Positions 44,377 to 53,230 are shown, counted from the stretch's first letter. The stretch is 64,000 nucleotides of DNA from Frankia sp. R82 (GCF_023716925.1 NZ_JAMQQG010000211.1:1-64000), one strand, 5' to 3'. The notes: generated by a model not told the origin, from the sequence alone. Program-made: numbers and translations.

Positions 44377-45837
44377 ATGACACTTCCCACCGACGCCCTG
44401 GATGCGTCCACCATGAACAGATCTCTCATCGAACTCGCCGACGACGACACAGCGGCACTTTCTGGATTCTTCGCCGATTCGGGTGATGGTCTCGACCTGG
44501 CGGACCGCGCGTCCCTGCGCCGAGTGCCGGGTCTCACCACCGAGCTCGAGGACGTCACCGAGGTCGAGTACCGGCAGCTCCGCCTGGAGCAGGTCGTGCT
44601 CATCGGGGTGTGGACGTCGGGTTCGCTGCGAGCGGCCGAGGCGTCCATGGCGGAGCTCGCAGCCCTGGCCACGACCGCGGGTTCGGCGGTTCTCGACGCC
44701 CTCGTGCAGCGCCGCGACCGGCCGGACGCCGCGACCTACGTCGGTTCCGGCAAGGCGCGGGAGCTGGCCGAGGTCGTCGCCGCGACCGGCGCCGACACGG
44801 TGATCTGCGACGGTGAGCTCACCCCGGGCCAGCTCCGTCAGCTCGAGGAGATCGTCAAGGTCAAGGTGATCGACCGGACCGCGTTGATCCTCGACATCTT
44901 CGCCCAGCACGCCACGTCCCGCGAGGGCAAGGCGCAGGTCGAGCTCGCGCAGCTGCAGTACATGCTGCCGAGGCTGCGCGGCTGGGGTGAATCGATGTCG
45001 CGGGCCGCCGCCAGCGGTGGTGGTCGTGCACCGATCGGTACCCGCGGCCCCGGCGAAACCAAGATCGAGACAGATCGTCGCCGGCTGCGGGCCCGGATGG
45101 CCCGGCTGCGCCGTGACCTTGCCGCGATGTCCACGGTGCGCGAGACCAAGCGATCGTCGCGGCGCCGCGGTGAGGTGCCGTCGGTGGCGATCGCCGGCTA
45201 CACCAACGCCGGCAAGTCGTCGCTGCTCAACCGGCTCACCGGCGCCGGAGTCCTGGTGGAGGACGCGCTGTTCGCCACGCTCGATCCCACCGTGCGCCGC
45301 GCGACCCTGCCCGACGGGCGTGCCTTCACCCTGACCGACACGGTCGGGTTCGTCCGCCACCTGCCACACCAGATCGTCGAGGCGTTCCGCTCCACCCTGG
45401 AAGAGGTCGCCGACGCCGATCTCATCCTGCATGTGGTCGACGGCTCCGCCGCTGACCCGGCCGGCCAGATCTCGGCGGTGCGGGAGGTCCTCAACGACAT
45501 CGATGCGGGCGGTGTGCCCGAGCTGATCGTCGTCAACAAGGTCGACGCGGCCGAGCCGACGGTGCTGGCGGAGCTGCGCCAGCTCGCCCCGGACGCGGTG
45601 TTCGTCTCCGCGCGCACCGGTGACGGGCTCAACGCCCTCGTCGACGCCCTGTGCGAGCAGGTGCCGCATCCGGACGTGGAGCTCACGGTCCTGCTCCCGT
45701 ACACGCGGGGTGACCTGGTCTCCCGGGTCCACGCCCTCGGCGAGATCCTGGGCCAGGAACACACCGGCGATGGCACCCGACTGACGGCCCGCGTCTCACC
45801 GGCGCTCGCCGCGGATCTTGACATGTTCCGCGCCTGA
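44377..45837 (+). CDS. hflX: GTPase HflX
   Basis: Ribosome-splitting GTPase that binds the 50S subunit under stress. N-terminal HflX domain (about 60-250, with YVGSGKARELAE and RGPGETKIETDRRR). G domain: G1 GYTNAGKS (274-281), G3 DTVGF, G4 NKVD, G5 VSARTG. The length of 486 is normal. ATG 44377 is preferred to TTG 44362. It is convergent with lexA, about 190 bases apart. Confidence 0.95.
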   Translation: MTLPTDALDASTMNRSLIELADDDTAALSGFFADSGDGLDLADRASLRRVPGLTTELEDVTEVEYRQLRLEQVVLIGVWTSGSLRAAEASMAELAALATTAGSAVLDALVQRRDRPDAATYVGSGKARELAEVVAATGADTVICDGELTPGQLRQLEEIVKVKVIDRTALILDIFAQHATSREGKAQVELAQLQYMLPRLRGWGESMSRAAASGGGRAPIGTRGPGETKIETDRRRLRARMARLRRDLAAMSTVRETKRSSRRRGEVPSVAIAGYTNAGKSSLLNRLTGAGVLVEDALFATLDPTVRRATLPDGRAFTLTDTVGFVRHLPHQIVEAFRSTLEEVADADLILHVVDGSAADPAGQISAVREVLNDIDAGGVPELIVVNKVDAAEPTVLAELRQLAPDAVFVSARTGDGLNALVDALCEQVPHPDVELTVLLPYTRGDLVSRVHALGEILGQEHTGDGTRLTARVSPALAADLDMFRA

Positions 45838-45933
45838 GCGGCCCGCGAGCCCGAATGCGCCGGCTGGGTGGCCGACCCCTGACCGGGGCGTGCCGGTCGG
45901 CGCTCGGCTGACCTCATCCGGATCCGACCCCGG

Positions 45934-45981
45934 CCGGTTCTGACGTCAGCCGGTTCTGACTCCATCCGGTTCTGACTCCAT
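45934..45981. repeat. 16-bp tandem repeat between hflX and lexA
   Basis: Three copies: ccggttctgacgtcag (45934-45949) and two of ccggttctgactccat (45950-45965, 45966-45981). They lie between the convergent 3' ends, about 100 bases from hflX and 50 from lexA. Confidence 0.9.
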
Positions 45982-46028
45982 CCGAAGTGGCCGGCCGCCT
46001 GGTGCGGCCGGCCCTCGCTGGTCGGACG

Positions 46029-46805
46029 TCAGACCCGGCGCAGCACGGCCACGATCCGGCCGAGGATGGACGCCCCTTCCCCCGGGATGTCGCTGAAGCT
46101 TGGGTTCTCGGGGTGTAGCCACACCTTGCCGTCACGCACCCGCAGGCGCTTGACGGTCGCCTCGCCGTCGATCATGGCAGCGACGATCTCGCCGTTGTCC
46201 GCGACCGGCTGCTGGCGGACGACCACCCAGTCGCCGTCGCAGATCGCCGCGCCCACCATCGACTCGCCGACGACCCGCAGCAGGAACAGCGTGCCCTCGC
46301 CGACGATCTCCCGTGGAAGCGGGAAGACATCCTCGATGGCCTGCTCGGCCAGGATCGGCCCGCCAGCGGCGATCCGCCCGATCACGGGCACGTATGTCGC
46401 CTGTGGGTCGCCGCTGCTCGCCGGCGCGGCCGGCGCCACGCCGGGGAACACCGGCACCACCGTTGCCGCACCGGCGCCGTTCCCGCTCGCGTTCCCGCCA
46501 CGGCGGGGACGGTCGGCGCCGAGCACCTCCATCGCCCGTGGGCGGTTCGGGTCACGCCGGATGTAGCCCTTCTCCTCCAGCATCTTGAGCTGGTGGGCCA
46601 CGCTGCTGGTACTGGTCAGCCCGACGGCCTCGCCGATCTCCCGCACACTGGGCGGGTATCCGCGCCGCTCCACGGCCGCCCGGATGACCTCGAGCACCTT
46701 GCGCTGCCGGGGGGTCAGTCCGGGCGCGTCCGCGGGGTTGTCCGGAAAGGCTCGCACGTTGCCGCGTGCACCGCCCCGGCGCGTTCCCCTGCTTTGGGTG
46801 GTCAT
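46029..46805 (-). CDS. lexA: SOS repressor LexA
   Basis: 258 residues. Winged-helix DNA-binding domain (about 29-93; [20 protein letters not shown]), a Gly/Ala-rich linker (about 97-135), and an S24 self-cleaving domain. The cleavage site is A147-G148 (RIAAGG), with catalytic S182 (GESMVG) and K219 (TVKR). It represses recA, itself and the divergent LysM gene. The start is ATG 46805. Confidence 0.96.
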   Translation of the reverse strand: MTTQSRGTRRGGARGNVRAFPDNPADAPGLTPRQRKVLEVIRAAVERRGYPPSVREIGEAVGLTSTSSVAHQLKMLEEKGYIRRDPNRPRAMEVLGADRPRRGGNASGNGAGAATVVPVFPGVAPAAPASSGDPQATYVPVIGRIAAGGPILAEQAIEDVFPLPREIVGEGTLFLLRVVGESMVGAAICDGDWVVVRQQPVADNGEIVAAMIDGEATVKRLRVRDGKVWLHPENPSFSDIPGEGASILGRIVAVLRRV

Positions 46806-46999
46806 CGCTTACCGCTCTCCTTGTCGCGTACCACGTAGTGGGTATCCGGACATCGCCCCTGGGTCGCGAACCGGATGGCCGCACGACTGTCGGGTCACCG
46901 AAAGTGTCCGACACCACACGCCCCGCAGTGCTCGCGACCGGGTGGATCGTCCGGTCCACACCTGATCGCCTTGACGGTAACCGGATGGTCGCGGAATCT

Positions 47000-47013
47000 C
47001 AAACGTCTGTTCG
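47000..47013. promoter_or_regulatory. LexA box nearer lexA (one mismatch)
   Basis: CAAACGTCTGTTCG matches CGAAC-N4-GTTCG except for one base. It lies about 195 bases before lexA and can serve its autoregulation. Confidence 0.6.
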
Positions 47014-47061
47014 AGCGTGTCTCTTCCCCTCCTCGTGGGCCCGTGCCACAATCGACCAGTA

Positions 47062-47082
47062 GTTCGATCGAACGGGAGTTCG
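47062..47082. promoter_or_regulatory. LexA box nearer the LysM gene, with a third half-site
   Basis: CGAACGGGAGTTCG (47069-47082) is a perfect box. The half-site GTTC at 47062 makes an overlapping inverted pair, so the order is GTTC-N4-GAAC-N4-GTTC. It lies 37 bases before the LysM gene start. Confidence 0.82.
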
Positions 47083-47118
47083 TAACCGGCTCCTGTCCGC
47101 TCGCCCCGGGAGGTTGTC

Positions 47119-47595
47119 GTGAGTGTGGACCACGCAACGCGGGTCGTCGATCTGGCGGCGGTGCGGGCCGAGCGGCGTGGCGGTGCCCGTCCGCCGGTTG
47201 CGCCCTCGCTGGTCGACCGCCCGTCGGCGCTCCGTGCGGCCGGGCCGGGGTGCGGGTGCTGTGGTGGGTGGGGGCGTTGCGTGCCGGCGGGTGCGCGGGC
47301 GAGGGGCGGCGCCCGGCCGCCGTTGCGGCTGACCCGACGTGGGCGGGTGGTTGTGGTCGCGGTCATCGCGCTGTGCGTCGCTGCCGCGCTGATGGTGATG
47401 GTGCCGCGCGCCTCGCTGGCGTGGGCGGGCGAGCCGCCGCGCGGGCATCTGGTGATGGCGGGGGAGACGCTCTGGGAGATTGCCGTCGCGCTCGATCCCG
47501 ACGCCGACACCCGGATCGTGGTCGACCGGCTGATGCGGATCAACCATCTCACCTCGGTCGATCTTGCGCCGGGCATGTTCCTGTTACTGGACTGA
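47119..47595 (+). CDS. LysM-domain membrane protein, SOS-linked (ChiZ/Rv2719c position)
   Basis: 158 residues: a cytoplasmic Arg/Ala-rich N-terminus with a Cys cluster (CGCCGGWGRC, about 45-54), one membrane helix (about 76-98), and a C-terminal LysM domain (HLVMAGETLWEIAVALDPDA, about 110-158) on the outer face. In mycobacteria the gene divergent from lexA encodes a LysM cell-wall protein that delays division during SOS. The shared intergenic LexA boxes support the same role. The start GTG 47119 has GGGAGG upstream. Confidence 0.82.
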   Translation: MSVDHATRVVDLAAVRAERRGGARPPVAPSLVDRPSALRAAGPGCGCCGGWGRCVPAGARARGGARPPLRLTRRGRVVVVAVIALCVAAALMVMVPRASLAWAGEPPRGHLVMAGETLWEIAVALDPDADTRIVVDRLMRINHLTSVDLAPGMFLLLD

Positions 47596-47846
47596 TGTCG
47601 GCGGCCGGCATCCCCATCGGCGCGGGCGTCGGCGCCGGTGGGGATGCCGGGTACCCCCGACCATCCGGGCACCCTCGGTCTCCGGCCCGGTGGGGGAGTG
47701 GCTGTTGGCGTGACCTGCCGGTATCCCACTGTTCCGGCCGGCCGGGCGGCGCTTGCGGACGGTTGCCAGCCATCCGCGGATCGGTGTCCCGGAGTGGCAC
47801 GGTAGGGGGTCCTCGTCCCAGTCATGGTGTGGTGCGCTAGAGTTGG

Positions 47847-47862
47847 ACACAACATCTGGTGC
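47847..47862. promoter_or_regulatory. Candidate NrdR box
   Basis: ACACAACATCTGGTGC resembles the 16-bp NrdR box (ACAC...GTGT with an AT-rich centre) and lies 25 bases before the nrdR start. A second box at the usual spacing is not clear. The rest of 47596-47887 shows nothing else. Confidence 0.45.
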
Positions 47863-47887
47863 TTGTTCGGCTGAGGAGGCGTCCCGC

Positions 47888-48487
47888 GTGCGGTGCCCGT
47901 TCTGCCGACATCCGGATAGTCGTGTCGTCGACAGCCGGGAGGCCGAGGAGGGCTCGGCGATCCGTCGGCGTCGCTCCTGCCTGTCCTGTGGTCGTCGGTT
48001 CACGACGATGGAGGAGGCCTCGCTGCGGGTGGTCAAACGCAGCGGCGTGGCCGAGCCCTTCAGCCGGGCGAAGGTGATCACCGGCGTGCGCAAGGCCTGC
48101 CAGGGTCGGCCGGTACGTGATGATGATCTTGCCCTGTTGGCGCAGCGGGTGGAGGACGCGGTGCGTTCCGCGGGCTCCGCAGAGGTCCCCGCGGAGGCGA
48201 TCGGCCGGGCGATCCTCGGCCCACTCCGGGAGCTCGACGAGGTGGCCTACCTGCGTTTCGCCTCGGTGTATCTGGCCTTCGAGTCGCTCACCGACTTCGA
48301 GAACGCGATTTCGGCACTGCGGGCGGAGACCGCCGGTGCGCGCCGGGAACCCGCCCACCCGGCCGAGCGGGCAGGGCCACCGGCAGACGAGAGCCCACCC
48401 AGAGCAGGTCCGGGTGGCGTGGTCCGGCCCTACGGCCTGACCCGGGCGCCAGGCCCGCCCGTCGAGGCCGGGGCAGACCGCAGCTGA
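47888..48487 (+). CDS. nrdR: Transcriptional repressor NrdR
   Basis: Nucleotide-sensing repressor of ribonucleotide reductase genes. Zinc ribbon CPFC ... CLSC (residues 3-34) and an ATP-cone (about 49-139, [24 protein letters not shown]). At 199 residues it is longer than usual (about 150-180) because of a Pro/Ala/Gly tail. The start GTG 47888 is fixed by the family N-terminus MRCPFC. nrdJ lies downstream, as in Streptomyces nrdRJ. Its stop begins degenerate tandem repeats. Confidence 0.93.
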   Translation: MRCPFCRHPDSRVVDSREAEEGSAIRRRRSCLSCGRRFTTMEEASLRVVKRSGVAEPFSRAKVITGVRKACQGRPVRDDDLALLAQRVEDAVRSAGSAEVPAEAIGRAILGPLRELDEVAYLRFASVYLAFESLTDFENAISALRAETAGARREPAHPAERAGPPADESPPRAGPGGVVRPYGLTRAPGPPVEAGADRS

Positions 48488-48560
48488 CCGTGTTCTCCGG
48501 TTGGCCGTGCTCCCAGTGGGCCCTGTTCTTCCACTGACCCTGTTCTTCAACTGGCCTTGA
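48485..48560. repeat. Degenerate repeats starting on the nrdR stop codon
   Basis: About four units of 15-18 bp resembling tgaccctgttcttcaac: from 48485 (tgaccgtgttctccgg), then tggccgtgctcccag, tgggccctgttcttccac and tgaccctgttcttcaac. The first TGA is the nrdR stop. The remaining 48561-48799 holds no gene that I can support. Confidence 0.75.
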
Positions 48561-48799
48561 TCGCAGCATCACATCGCCACGCCGGTCCGTCCCGGCAAGC
48601 CCGGGACGACCTGACCCCGCCGACGTGGATTTCTCCCGTATGCCCTGTTTCGCCGTGCCCGTCTGGTGCTCCTGCGTGAGCCGCCGGCCGAGCATCCAGC
48701 GCGCAACCGTGGCCTGCGGGCATGTCATACCCAGCGCGGCCGCCGCGGCATGGCGAGCCGGCGCGCGCCGATGAGTACGAGGACAGGACGAGGAGCGTC

Positions 48800-51700
48800 A
48801 TGACCGAAAGCCGCGGCACCAGGGCGGGTAAGGTAACAGCCAGGCCGTCCGGGCTGAAGATTCGCCGCTCGCGGACCACCGCCGGAGTCCACCCCTACGA
48901 TGAGGTCACCTGGGAGTCCCGGGACGTCGTCATGACCAACTGGCGGGATGGCTCGGTCAACTTCGAGCAACGCGGGGTGGAGTTCCCCGACTTCTGGTCG
49001 GTCAACGCCTCCAACATCGTGACCAGCAAGTACTTCCGTGGCGCGCTGGGCACGGCGATCCGGGAGTCCTCGCTGCGTCAGCTCATCGACCGGGTGGTGC
49101 TCGCCTACACCGCCGCCGGCCGCGAGCACGGCTACTTCGCCAGCGACGCCGACGCCGAGATCTTCGAGCACGAACTGACCTGGATGTTGCTCCACCAGGT
49201 CTTCAGTTTCAACTCGCCGGTCTGGTTCAACGTCGGCACCACAGCCCCGCAGCAGGTCTCGGCTTGTTTCATTCTTTCGGTTGATGACACCATGGAATCT
49301 ATTCTCAACTGGTATCGGGAAGAAGGTCTGATCTTCAAGGGGGGATCGGGGGCGGGGCTGAACCTGTCACGGATCCGCTCGTCGAAGGAGCTGCTGTCCT
49401 CCGGGGGTACCGCCTCCGGCCCGGTGAGCTTCATGCGCGGCGCCGACGCGTCGGCGGGGACGATCAAGTCCGGTGGGGCGACCCGGCGGGCCGCCAAGAT
49501 GGTCGTGCTGGACGTCGACCACCCGGACATCGTCGAGTTCGTCGAGACGAAGGCCCGGGAAGAGAACAAGATCCGGGCGCTGCGCGACGCCGGGTTCGAC
49601 ATGGACCTCGGTGGGCGTGACATCGCCTCGGTGCAGTACCAGAACGCCAACAACTCGGTGCGGGTCACCGACGAGTTCATGCAGGCCGTCGTCGACGATC
49701 AGGACTTCGCCCTGCGGGCCCGTCTGGACGGTCGCACGATCGAGACGATCGACGCGAAGAAGCTGTTCCGCACGATCGCCGAGGCGGCCTGGGCCTGTGC
49801 CGACCCGGGCATCCAGTACGACGGCACCATCAACGACTGGCACACCTGCCCGGAGTCGGGCCGGATCAGCGCGTCCAACCCGTGCAGCGAATACGTCCAC
49901 CTGGACAACTCCAGCTGCAACCTGGCGTCGCTGAACCTGCTGAAGTTCCTGCGTCCGGACCGGACCTTCGACGCCGACGCGTTCGTCGCCGCCGTCGAGC
50001 TGATCATCACGGCGATGGACATCTCGATCTGCTTCGCGGATTTCCCGACACCGGAGATCACCACGGTCACCCGTGCCTATCGGCAGCTCGGCATCGGCTA
50101 CGCCAACCTCGGCGCACTGCTCATGGCCAGCGCCCGGGCGTACGACTCCGACGGCGGCCGGGCGCTGGCCGCGGGGATCACCTCGCTGATGAGCGCCACC
50201 GCCTACCGCCGTTCCGCCGAGCTTGCCGGCATCGTCGGCGCCTACGACGGCTTCGCCCGCAACGCCGACGCGCACCGCCGGGTCGTGCGCAAGCACGCCG
50301 CGGCGAGCGACGCCGTCCGCGCGGCGCACGGTGAGGACACCCGCGTCCTGGCCGCTGCCTCGAGGGAATGGGCGAAGGCCCAGTCCGTCGGTGACAAGCA
50401 CGGCTGGCGTAACGCCCAGGTCAGCCTGCTCGCCCCGACCGGCACCATCGGTCTTGCGATGGACTGCGACACCACCGGTATCGAGCCGGATCTCGCCCTG
50501 GTCAAGATGAAGAAGCTGGTCGGCGGCGCCAGCATGCGGATCGTGAACCAGACGGTGCCGGCCGCGCTGCGCGCGCTGGGATACGCCGAGGAGACCATCG
50601 AGGCGATCGTCGAGTTCATCGCCGAGCACGGGCACGTCGTCGACGCCCCGGGTCTGCGCCAGGAGCACTACGAGGTGTTCGACTGCGCCATCGGCGAGCG
50701 GGCGATCTCCCCGATGGGACATGTCCGGATGATGGCCGCGGTGCAGCCGTTCCTGTCCGGCGCGATCTCCAAGACGGTGAACATGCCCTCGACGGCCACC
50801 GTCGAGGAGGTCGAGGAGATCTACCTCGCCGGCTGGCGGCTCGGCCTCAAGGCCCTGGCCATCTACCGCGACAACTGCAAGGTCGGCCAGCCGCTGACCG
50901 ACGTCAGGGGCGCCCGGCGGGACGCGGACGCGTCGGCCGCCGCCGCAGCCGCCTCGGCGCAGCCGGTGCCCGTCGCCGCCCCGCCGGAGATCGAGTACCG
51001 GCCGGTGCGCCGCCGGCTGCCGAAGACCCGCCCGTCGCAGACGGTGTCGTTCGCCGTCGGAGGCGCCGAGGGCTACCTGACCGCCGGGTCCTACCCGGAC
51101 GACGGCCTCGGCGAGGTCTTCATCAAGATGTCGAAGCAGGGCTCCACACTCGCCGGTGTGATGGACGCCTTCGCCATCGCCATCTCCATCGGCCTGCAGT
51201 ACGGCGTGCCGCTCGAGGCGTATGTCAGCAAGTTCATCAACATGCGCTTCGAGCCCGCCGGCATGACCGACGACCCGGACGTCCGGATCGCCCAGTCGAT
51301 CATGGACTATTTGTTCCGTCGCCTTGCCCTGGACTATCTCGACGCCGACCATCGCGCCGAGCTCGGCATCTCCTCCGCCGCCGAGCGCACCCGCGCCGTC
51401 GCCGGCCAGTACGGCGGTAGCACTACGGCTACCGACAGTGCGGCTACCGACAGTGAGGCCACCGACAGTGAGGCCACCGACAGTGAGGCCACCTCGGGTG
51501 CGCTGGTAGCGGTGAGCGCTGTGGATGCTCCGACCGCTCGGATCGGGGAGATCTCGAGCGCGGCTTCGTCCGCCCTCGGGCAGGCAGCCCCCGCCGCGTC
51601 AACCGCGCACAGCAACGGGGTGGCGCACGCGAACGGGCACGGCCCCGAGTACGTCGCCCGGGAACTGCGCCTGGCCCCACCCGGGGAGTCGCTGATCGCC

Positions 51701-51808
51701 CAGACGGTCGTCGACGCCCCGCTGTGTTTCACCTGCGGTGTGACGATGCGTCCGGCCGGTAGCTGCTACGTCTGCGAGCAGTGCGGCTCCACCAGCGGCT
51801 GCAGCTGA
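48800..51808 (+). CDS. nrdJ: Vitamin B12-dependent (class II) ribonucleotide reductase
   Basis: Adenosylcobalamin-dependent reductase making deoxynucleotides under any oxygen level. 1002 residues from ATG 48800, with GAGGAG just upstream. Signatures: FNSPVWFNVG near the N-terminus, NPCSEY with the active-site Cys, SCNLASLNLLKF, and the phosphate-binding end PSTATVEEV. A C-terminal Cys-rich region (CFTCGVTMRPAGSCYVCEQC) is a zinc/thiol-transfer tail. A linker near 870-900 contains four TDSEA-type repeats encoded by 15-bp DNA repeats. A terminator follows. Confidence 0.95.
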   Translation: MTESRGTRAGKVTARPSGLKIRRSRTTAGVHPYDEVTWESRDVVMTNWRDGSVNFEQRGVEFPDFWSVNASNIVTSKYFRGALGTAIRESSLRQLIDRVVLAYTAAGREHGYFASDADAEIFEHELTWMLLHQVFSFNSPVWFNVGTTAPQQVSACFILSVDDTMESILNWYREEGLIFKGGSGAGLNLSRIRSSKELLSSGGTASGPVSFMRGADASAGTIKSGGATRRAAKMVVLDVDHPDIVEFVETKAREENKIRALRDAGFDMDLGGRDIASVQYQNANNSVRVTDEFMQAVVDDQDFALRARLDGRTIETIDAKKLFRTIAEAAWACADPGIQYDGTINDWHTCPESGRISASNPCSEYVHLDNSSCNLASLNLLKFLRPDRTFDADAFVAAVELIITAMDISICFADFPTPEITTVTRAYRQLGIGYANLGALLMASARAYDSDGGRALAAGITSLMSATAYRRSAELAGIVGAYDGFARNADAHRRVVRKHAAASDAVRAAHGEDTRVLAAASREWAKAQSVGDKHGWRNAQVSLLAPTGTIGLAMDCDTTGIEPDLALVKMKKLVGGASMRIVNQTVPAALRALGYAEETIEAIVEFIAEHGHVVDAPGLRQEHYEVFDCAIGERAISPMGHVRMMAAVQPFLSGAISKTVNMPSTATVEEVEEIYLAGWRLGLKALAIYRDNCKVGQPLTDVRGARRDADASAAAAAASAQPVPVAAPPEIEYRPVRRRLPKTRPSQTVSFAVGGAEGYLTAGSYPDDGLGEVFIKMSKQGSTLAGVMDAFAIAISIGLQYGVPLEAYVSKFINMRFEPAGMTDDPDVRIAQSIMDYLFRRLALDYLDADHRAELGISSAAERTRAVAGQYGGSTTATDSAATDSEATDSEATDSEATSGALVAVSAVDAPTARIGEISSAASSALGQAAPAASTAHSNGVAHANGHGPEYVARELRLAPPGESLIAQTVVDAPLCFTCGVTMRPAGSCYVCEQCGSTSGCS
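51431..51490. repeat. 15-bp in-frame repeats in nrdJ
   Basis: Four units (accgacagtgcggct once, accgacagtgaggcc three times) coding T-D-S-A/E-A in a linker before the C-terminal cysteine tail. The number of copies is likely to vary between strains. Confidence 0.92.
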
Positions 51809-51825
51809 CCGCAGCTCACCTGCCC

Positions 51826-51856
51826 GCGGCTACCCGGGGCCACCCCGGGTAGCCGC
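51826..51856 (+). terminator. Terminator after nrdJ
   Basis: Perfect 14-bp stem (gcggctacccgggg and its complement) with a 3-base loop, 18 bases after the nrdJ stop. There is no T-run, as usual in this GC range. The following bases to 52078 show no gene. Confidence 0.85.
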
Positions 51857-52078
51857 GTCGCTGCTGCCATCGGCGTTCGCGACGACGGCGTGGTGGGTAT
51901 GACCGCGATGGGACCGGGCTGCGAGCAGGTGCACCGAAGCCGTGTGCTCACAGGCTTGATGGTGGTTGCCGGACAGAGCATGTCGATGACGCGGACGACG
52001 GTGTACCTGGCGCTGGATGCCAGGCGGCAGCTGTCTGCCGTGGGTGGTGCGTTCCGTGGTCCTTGCTGGCCGGATGGC

Positions 52079-52501
52079 CTACTCGCAGAAGACGCGCACT
52101 TTGGCGTCGGGCTGGTCGATGTCCACGGTCATCTCGTCGAGGTGCTCCACAAGTGCCTCGAGCTGCTCGGGCCTGAGCTGAGTGAGATCAACGGGTATGC
52201 CCGACTTGCCCAGCTCGGTGTTGGCCCGGCCCAGGGCCTGCGGTGGGATCAGGGCGGCGAGTCGTACGCCGGCCCGCAGCAGCTGCAGCGGCACCCGTAC
52301 GTTGACTCGTCCCGGCTCGCCGTTCTCCACGGTGTCCACCAGTACCCGCAGGTACTTCGGACGGCCCTTCGGCCGGGCGTCGAGGCCCACCGCGGCCGGC
52401 GCCAGGGCCGGCTCGAGCGCGGCGATGAGCTGCTCCGCCTCGGTCGCGGTGATTTTGCCCTCGGCCAGCAGGTCGAGGATGTCCTTGCGCTGGTCGTTCA
52501 T
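52079..52501 (-). CDS. SHOCT-like domain protein (YvlB/LiaX N-terminal type)
   Basis: 140 residues. Residues 1-30 (MNDQRKDILDLLAEGKITAT...) form the short helical SHOCT-like motif seen at the start of YvlB/LiaX envelope-stress proteins. A strand region follows (YLRVLVDTVENGEPGRVNVRVPL), then an acidic C-terminus. The start ATG 52501 has AAGGAG upstream. It is the third gene of a DUF2089 operon. The function is inferred only from family context. Confidence 0.75.
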   Translation of the reverse strand: MNDQRKDILDLLAEGKITATEAEQLIAALEPALAPAAVGLDARPKGRPKYLRVLVDTVENGEPGRVNVRVPLQLLRAGVRLAALIPPQALGRANTELGKSGIPVDLTQLRPEQLEALVEHLDEMTVDIDQPDAKVRVFCE

Positions 52502-52512
52502 CGGAGTCTCCT

Positions 52513-52552
52513 TTGTCGGATGGCGACGAGCCTTATCGGATGGCGACATGCA
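52513..52552. repeat. 20-bp repeat spanning the stop of the small membrane gene
   Basis: On the minus strand gtcgccatccgataaggctc is followed directly by gtcgccatccgacaaaggag. The TAA in the first copy is the stop of the upstream gene (52533-52535); the second copy supplies the ribosome site of the next gene. Confidence 0.85.
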
Positions 52553-52793
52553 CAGCCGTGCGACCCTGTTCGAGGTCGAACCGGGCGCCGGGCAGCGCGC
52601 CGACGACGCGCCAGCCGGTGCTGAGCGCCTGCACCGCACTGACGCGGTATCGCAGACAGGCCACGACCGCTGCCGGTACCGCCAGGACCAGGAGGGGCGA
52701 GAGCGCGAGGACCAGCGGAAGCACCGGGACCCAGATCCGGATCGGGCGACCGTTCGGGCGCCCGATCCGCACGGTTACCAGCTGCGGCATCAC
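52533..52793 (-). CDS. Small membrane protein of the DUF2089 operon
   Basis: 86 residues: a basic N-terminal part (VTVRIGRPNGRPIRIWVP), one strong membrane segment (about 22-46), then a cytoplasmic tail (TGWRVVGALPGARFDLEQGR). The start GTG 52793 (or ATG 52790) overlaps the DUF2089 stop. No family is known to me. The position suggests it anchors or senses for its two operon partners. Confidence 0.72.
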   Translation of the reverse strand: MMPQLVTVRIGRPNGRPIRIWVPVLPLVLALSPLLVLAVPAAVVACLRYRVSAVQALSTGWRVVGALPGARFDLEQGRTAVHVAIR

Positions 52794-53167
52794 GGATGGG
52801 CCTCAAGTTCGGACACCGCCTGCTGGGCAGTGATCTCGCCGCGGCGCAGCCGGTCGATGACGTCGGCCCGCGACGGCGCCGGATCGGTCTCGACGAAGTC
52901 GAGCATCCGCATGATCCGGTTCAGCCGCGACTTGATCGTCGGGTAGCTCACCCCGAAGATCCGCTCCATTTCCTTGATGGAGCCGTGGCACCGCACGAAC
53001 GCCATGACGAAGACCTGGTCCTCGACGCCCAGCTGGGCCAGCTGGGGAAGCTCGAACTCGCCCTCGATCGCAACGTCACTGGCCGTCAGGCGCACCCGTT
53101 CGACGACGAACGGGTGACCTCTGGTGAGGTCGGTGAGCTCCTGCCAGTCCATTGCCCGCTTGGCCAT
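52790..53167 (-). CDS. DUF2089-family helix-turn-helix regulator
   Basis: 125 residues. A helix-turn-helix pattern (IKEMERIFGVSYPTIKSRLNRIMRML, about 63-88) follows a DUF2089-type domain with HPFVVERVRLTASDVAIEGEF. The C-terminus (DVIDRLRRGEITAQQAVSEL) repeats the SHOCT-like motif of the third operon gene. It is probably a repressor or activator of its own operon. It lacks the N-terminal zinc ribbon of longer DUF2089 proteins. An AT-rich region with an inverted repeat lies directly upstream. Confidence 0.82.
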   Translation of the reverse strand: MAKRAMDWQELTDLTRGHPFVVERVRLTASDVAIEGEFELPQLAQLGVEDQVFVMAFVRCHGSIKEMERIFGVSYPTIKSRLNRIMRMLDFVETDPAPSRADVIDRLRRGEITAQQAVSELEAHP

Positions 53168-53230
53168 GTCTAAGATTCAACCGACTTATAACTCAATTTT
53201 CAAGAAGCTGATCTTAATTTTTTTAAGATC
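53168..53230. promoter_or_regulatory. AT-rich promoter region with inverted repeat
   Basis: About 60 bases of low GC in a very GC-rich window. The arms gatcttaa (53210-53217) and ttaagatc (53223-53230) form a perfect 8-bp inverted repeat around five Ts. It lies upstream of the DUF2089 gene and may be its promoter/operator. Confidence 0.6.
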
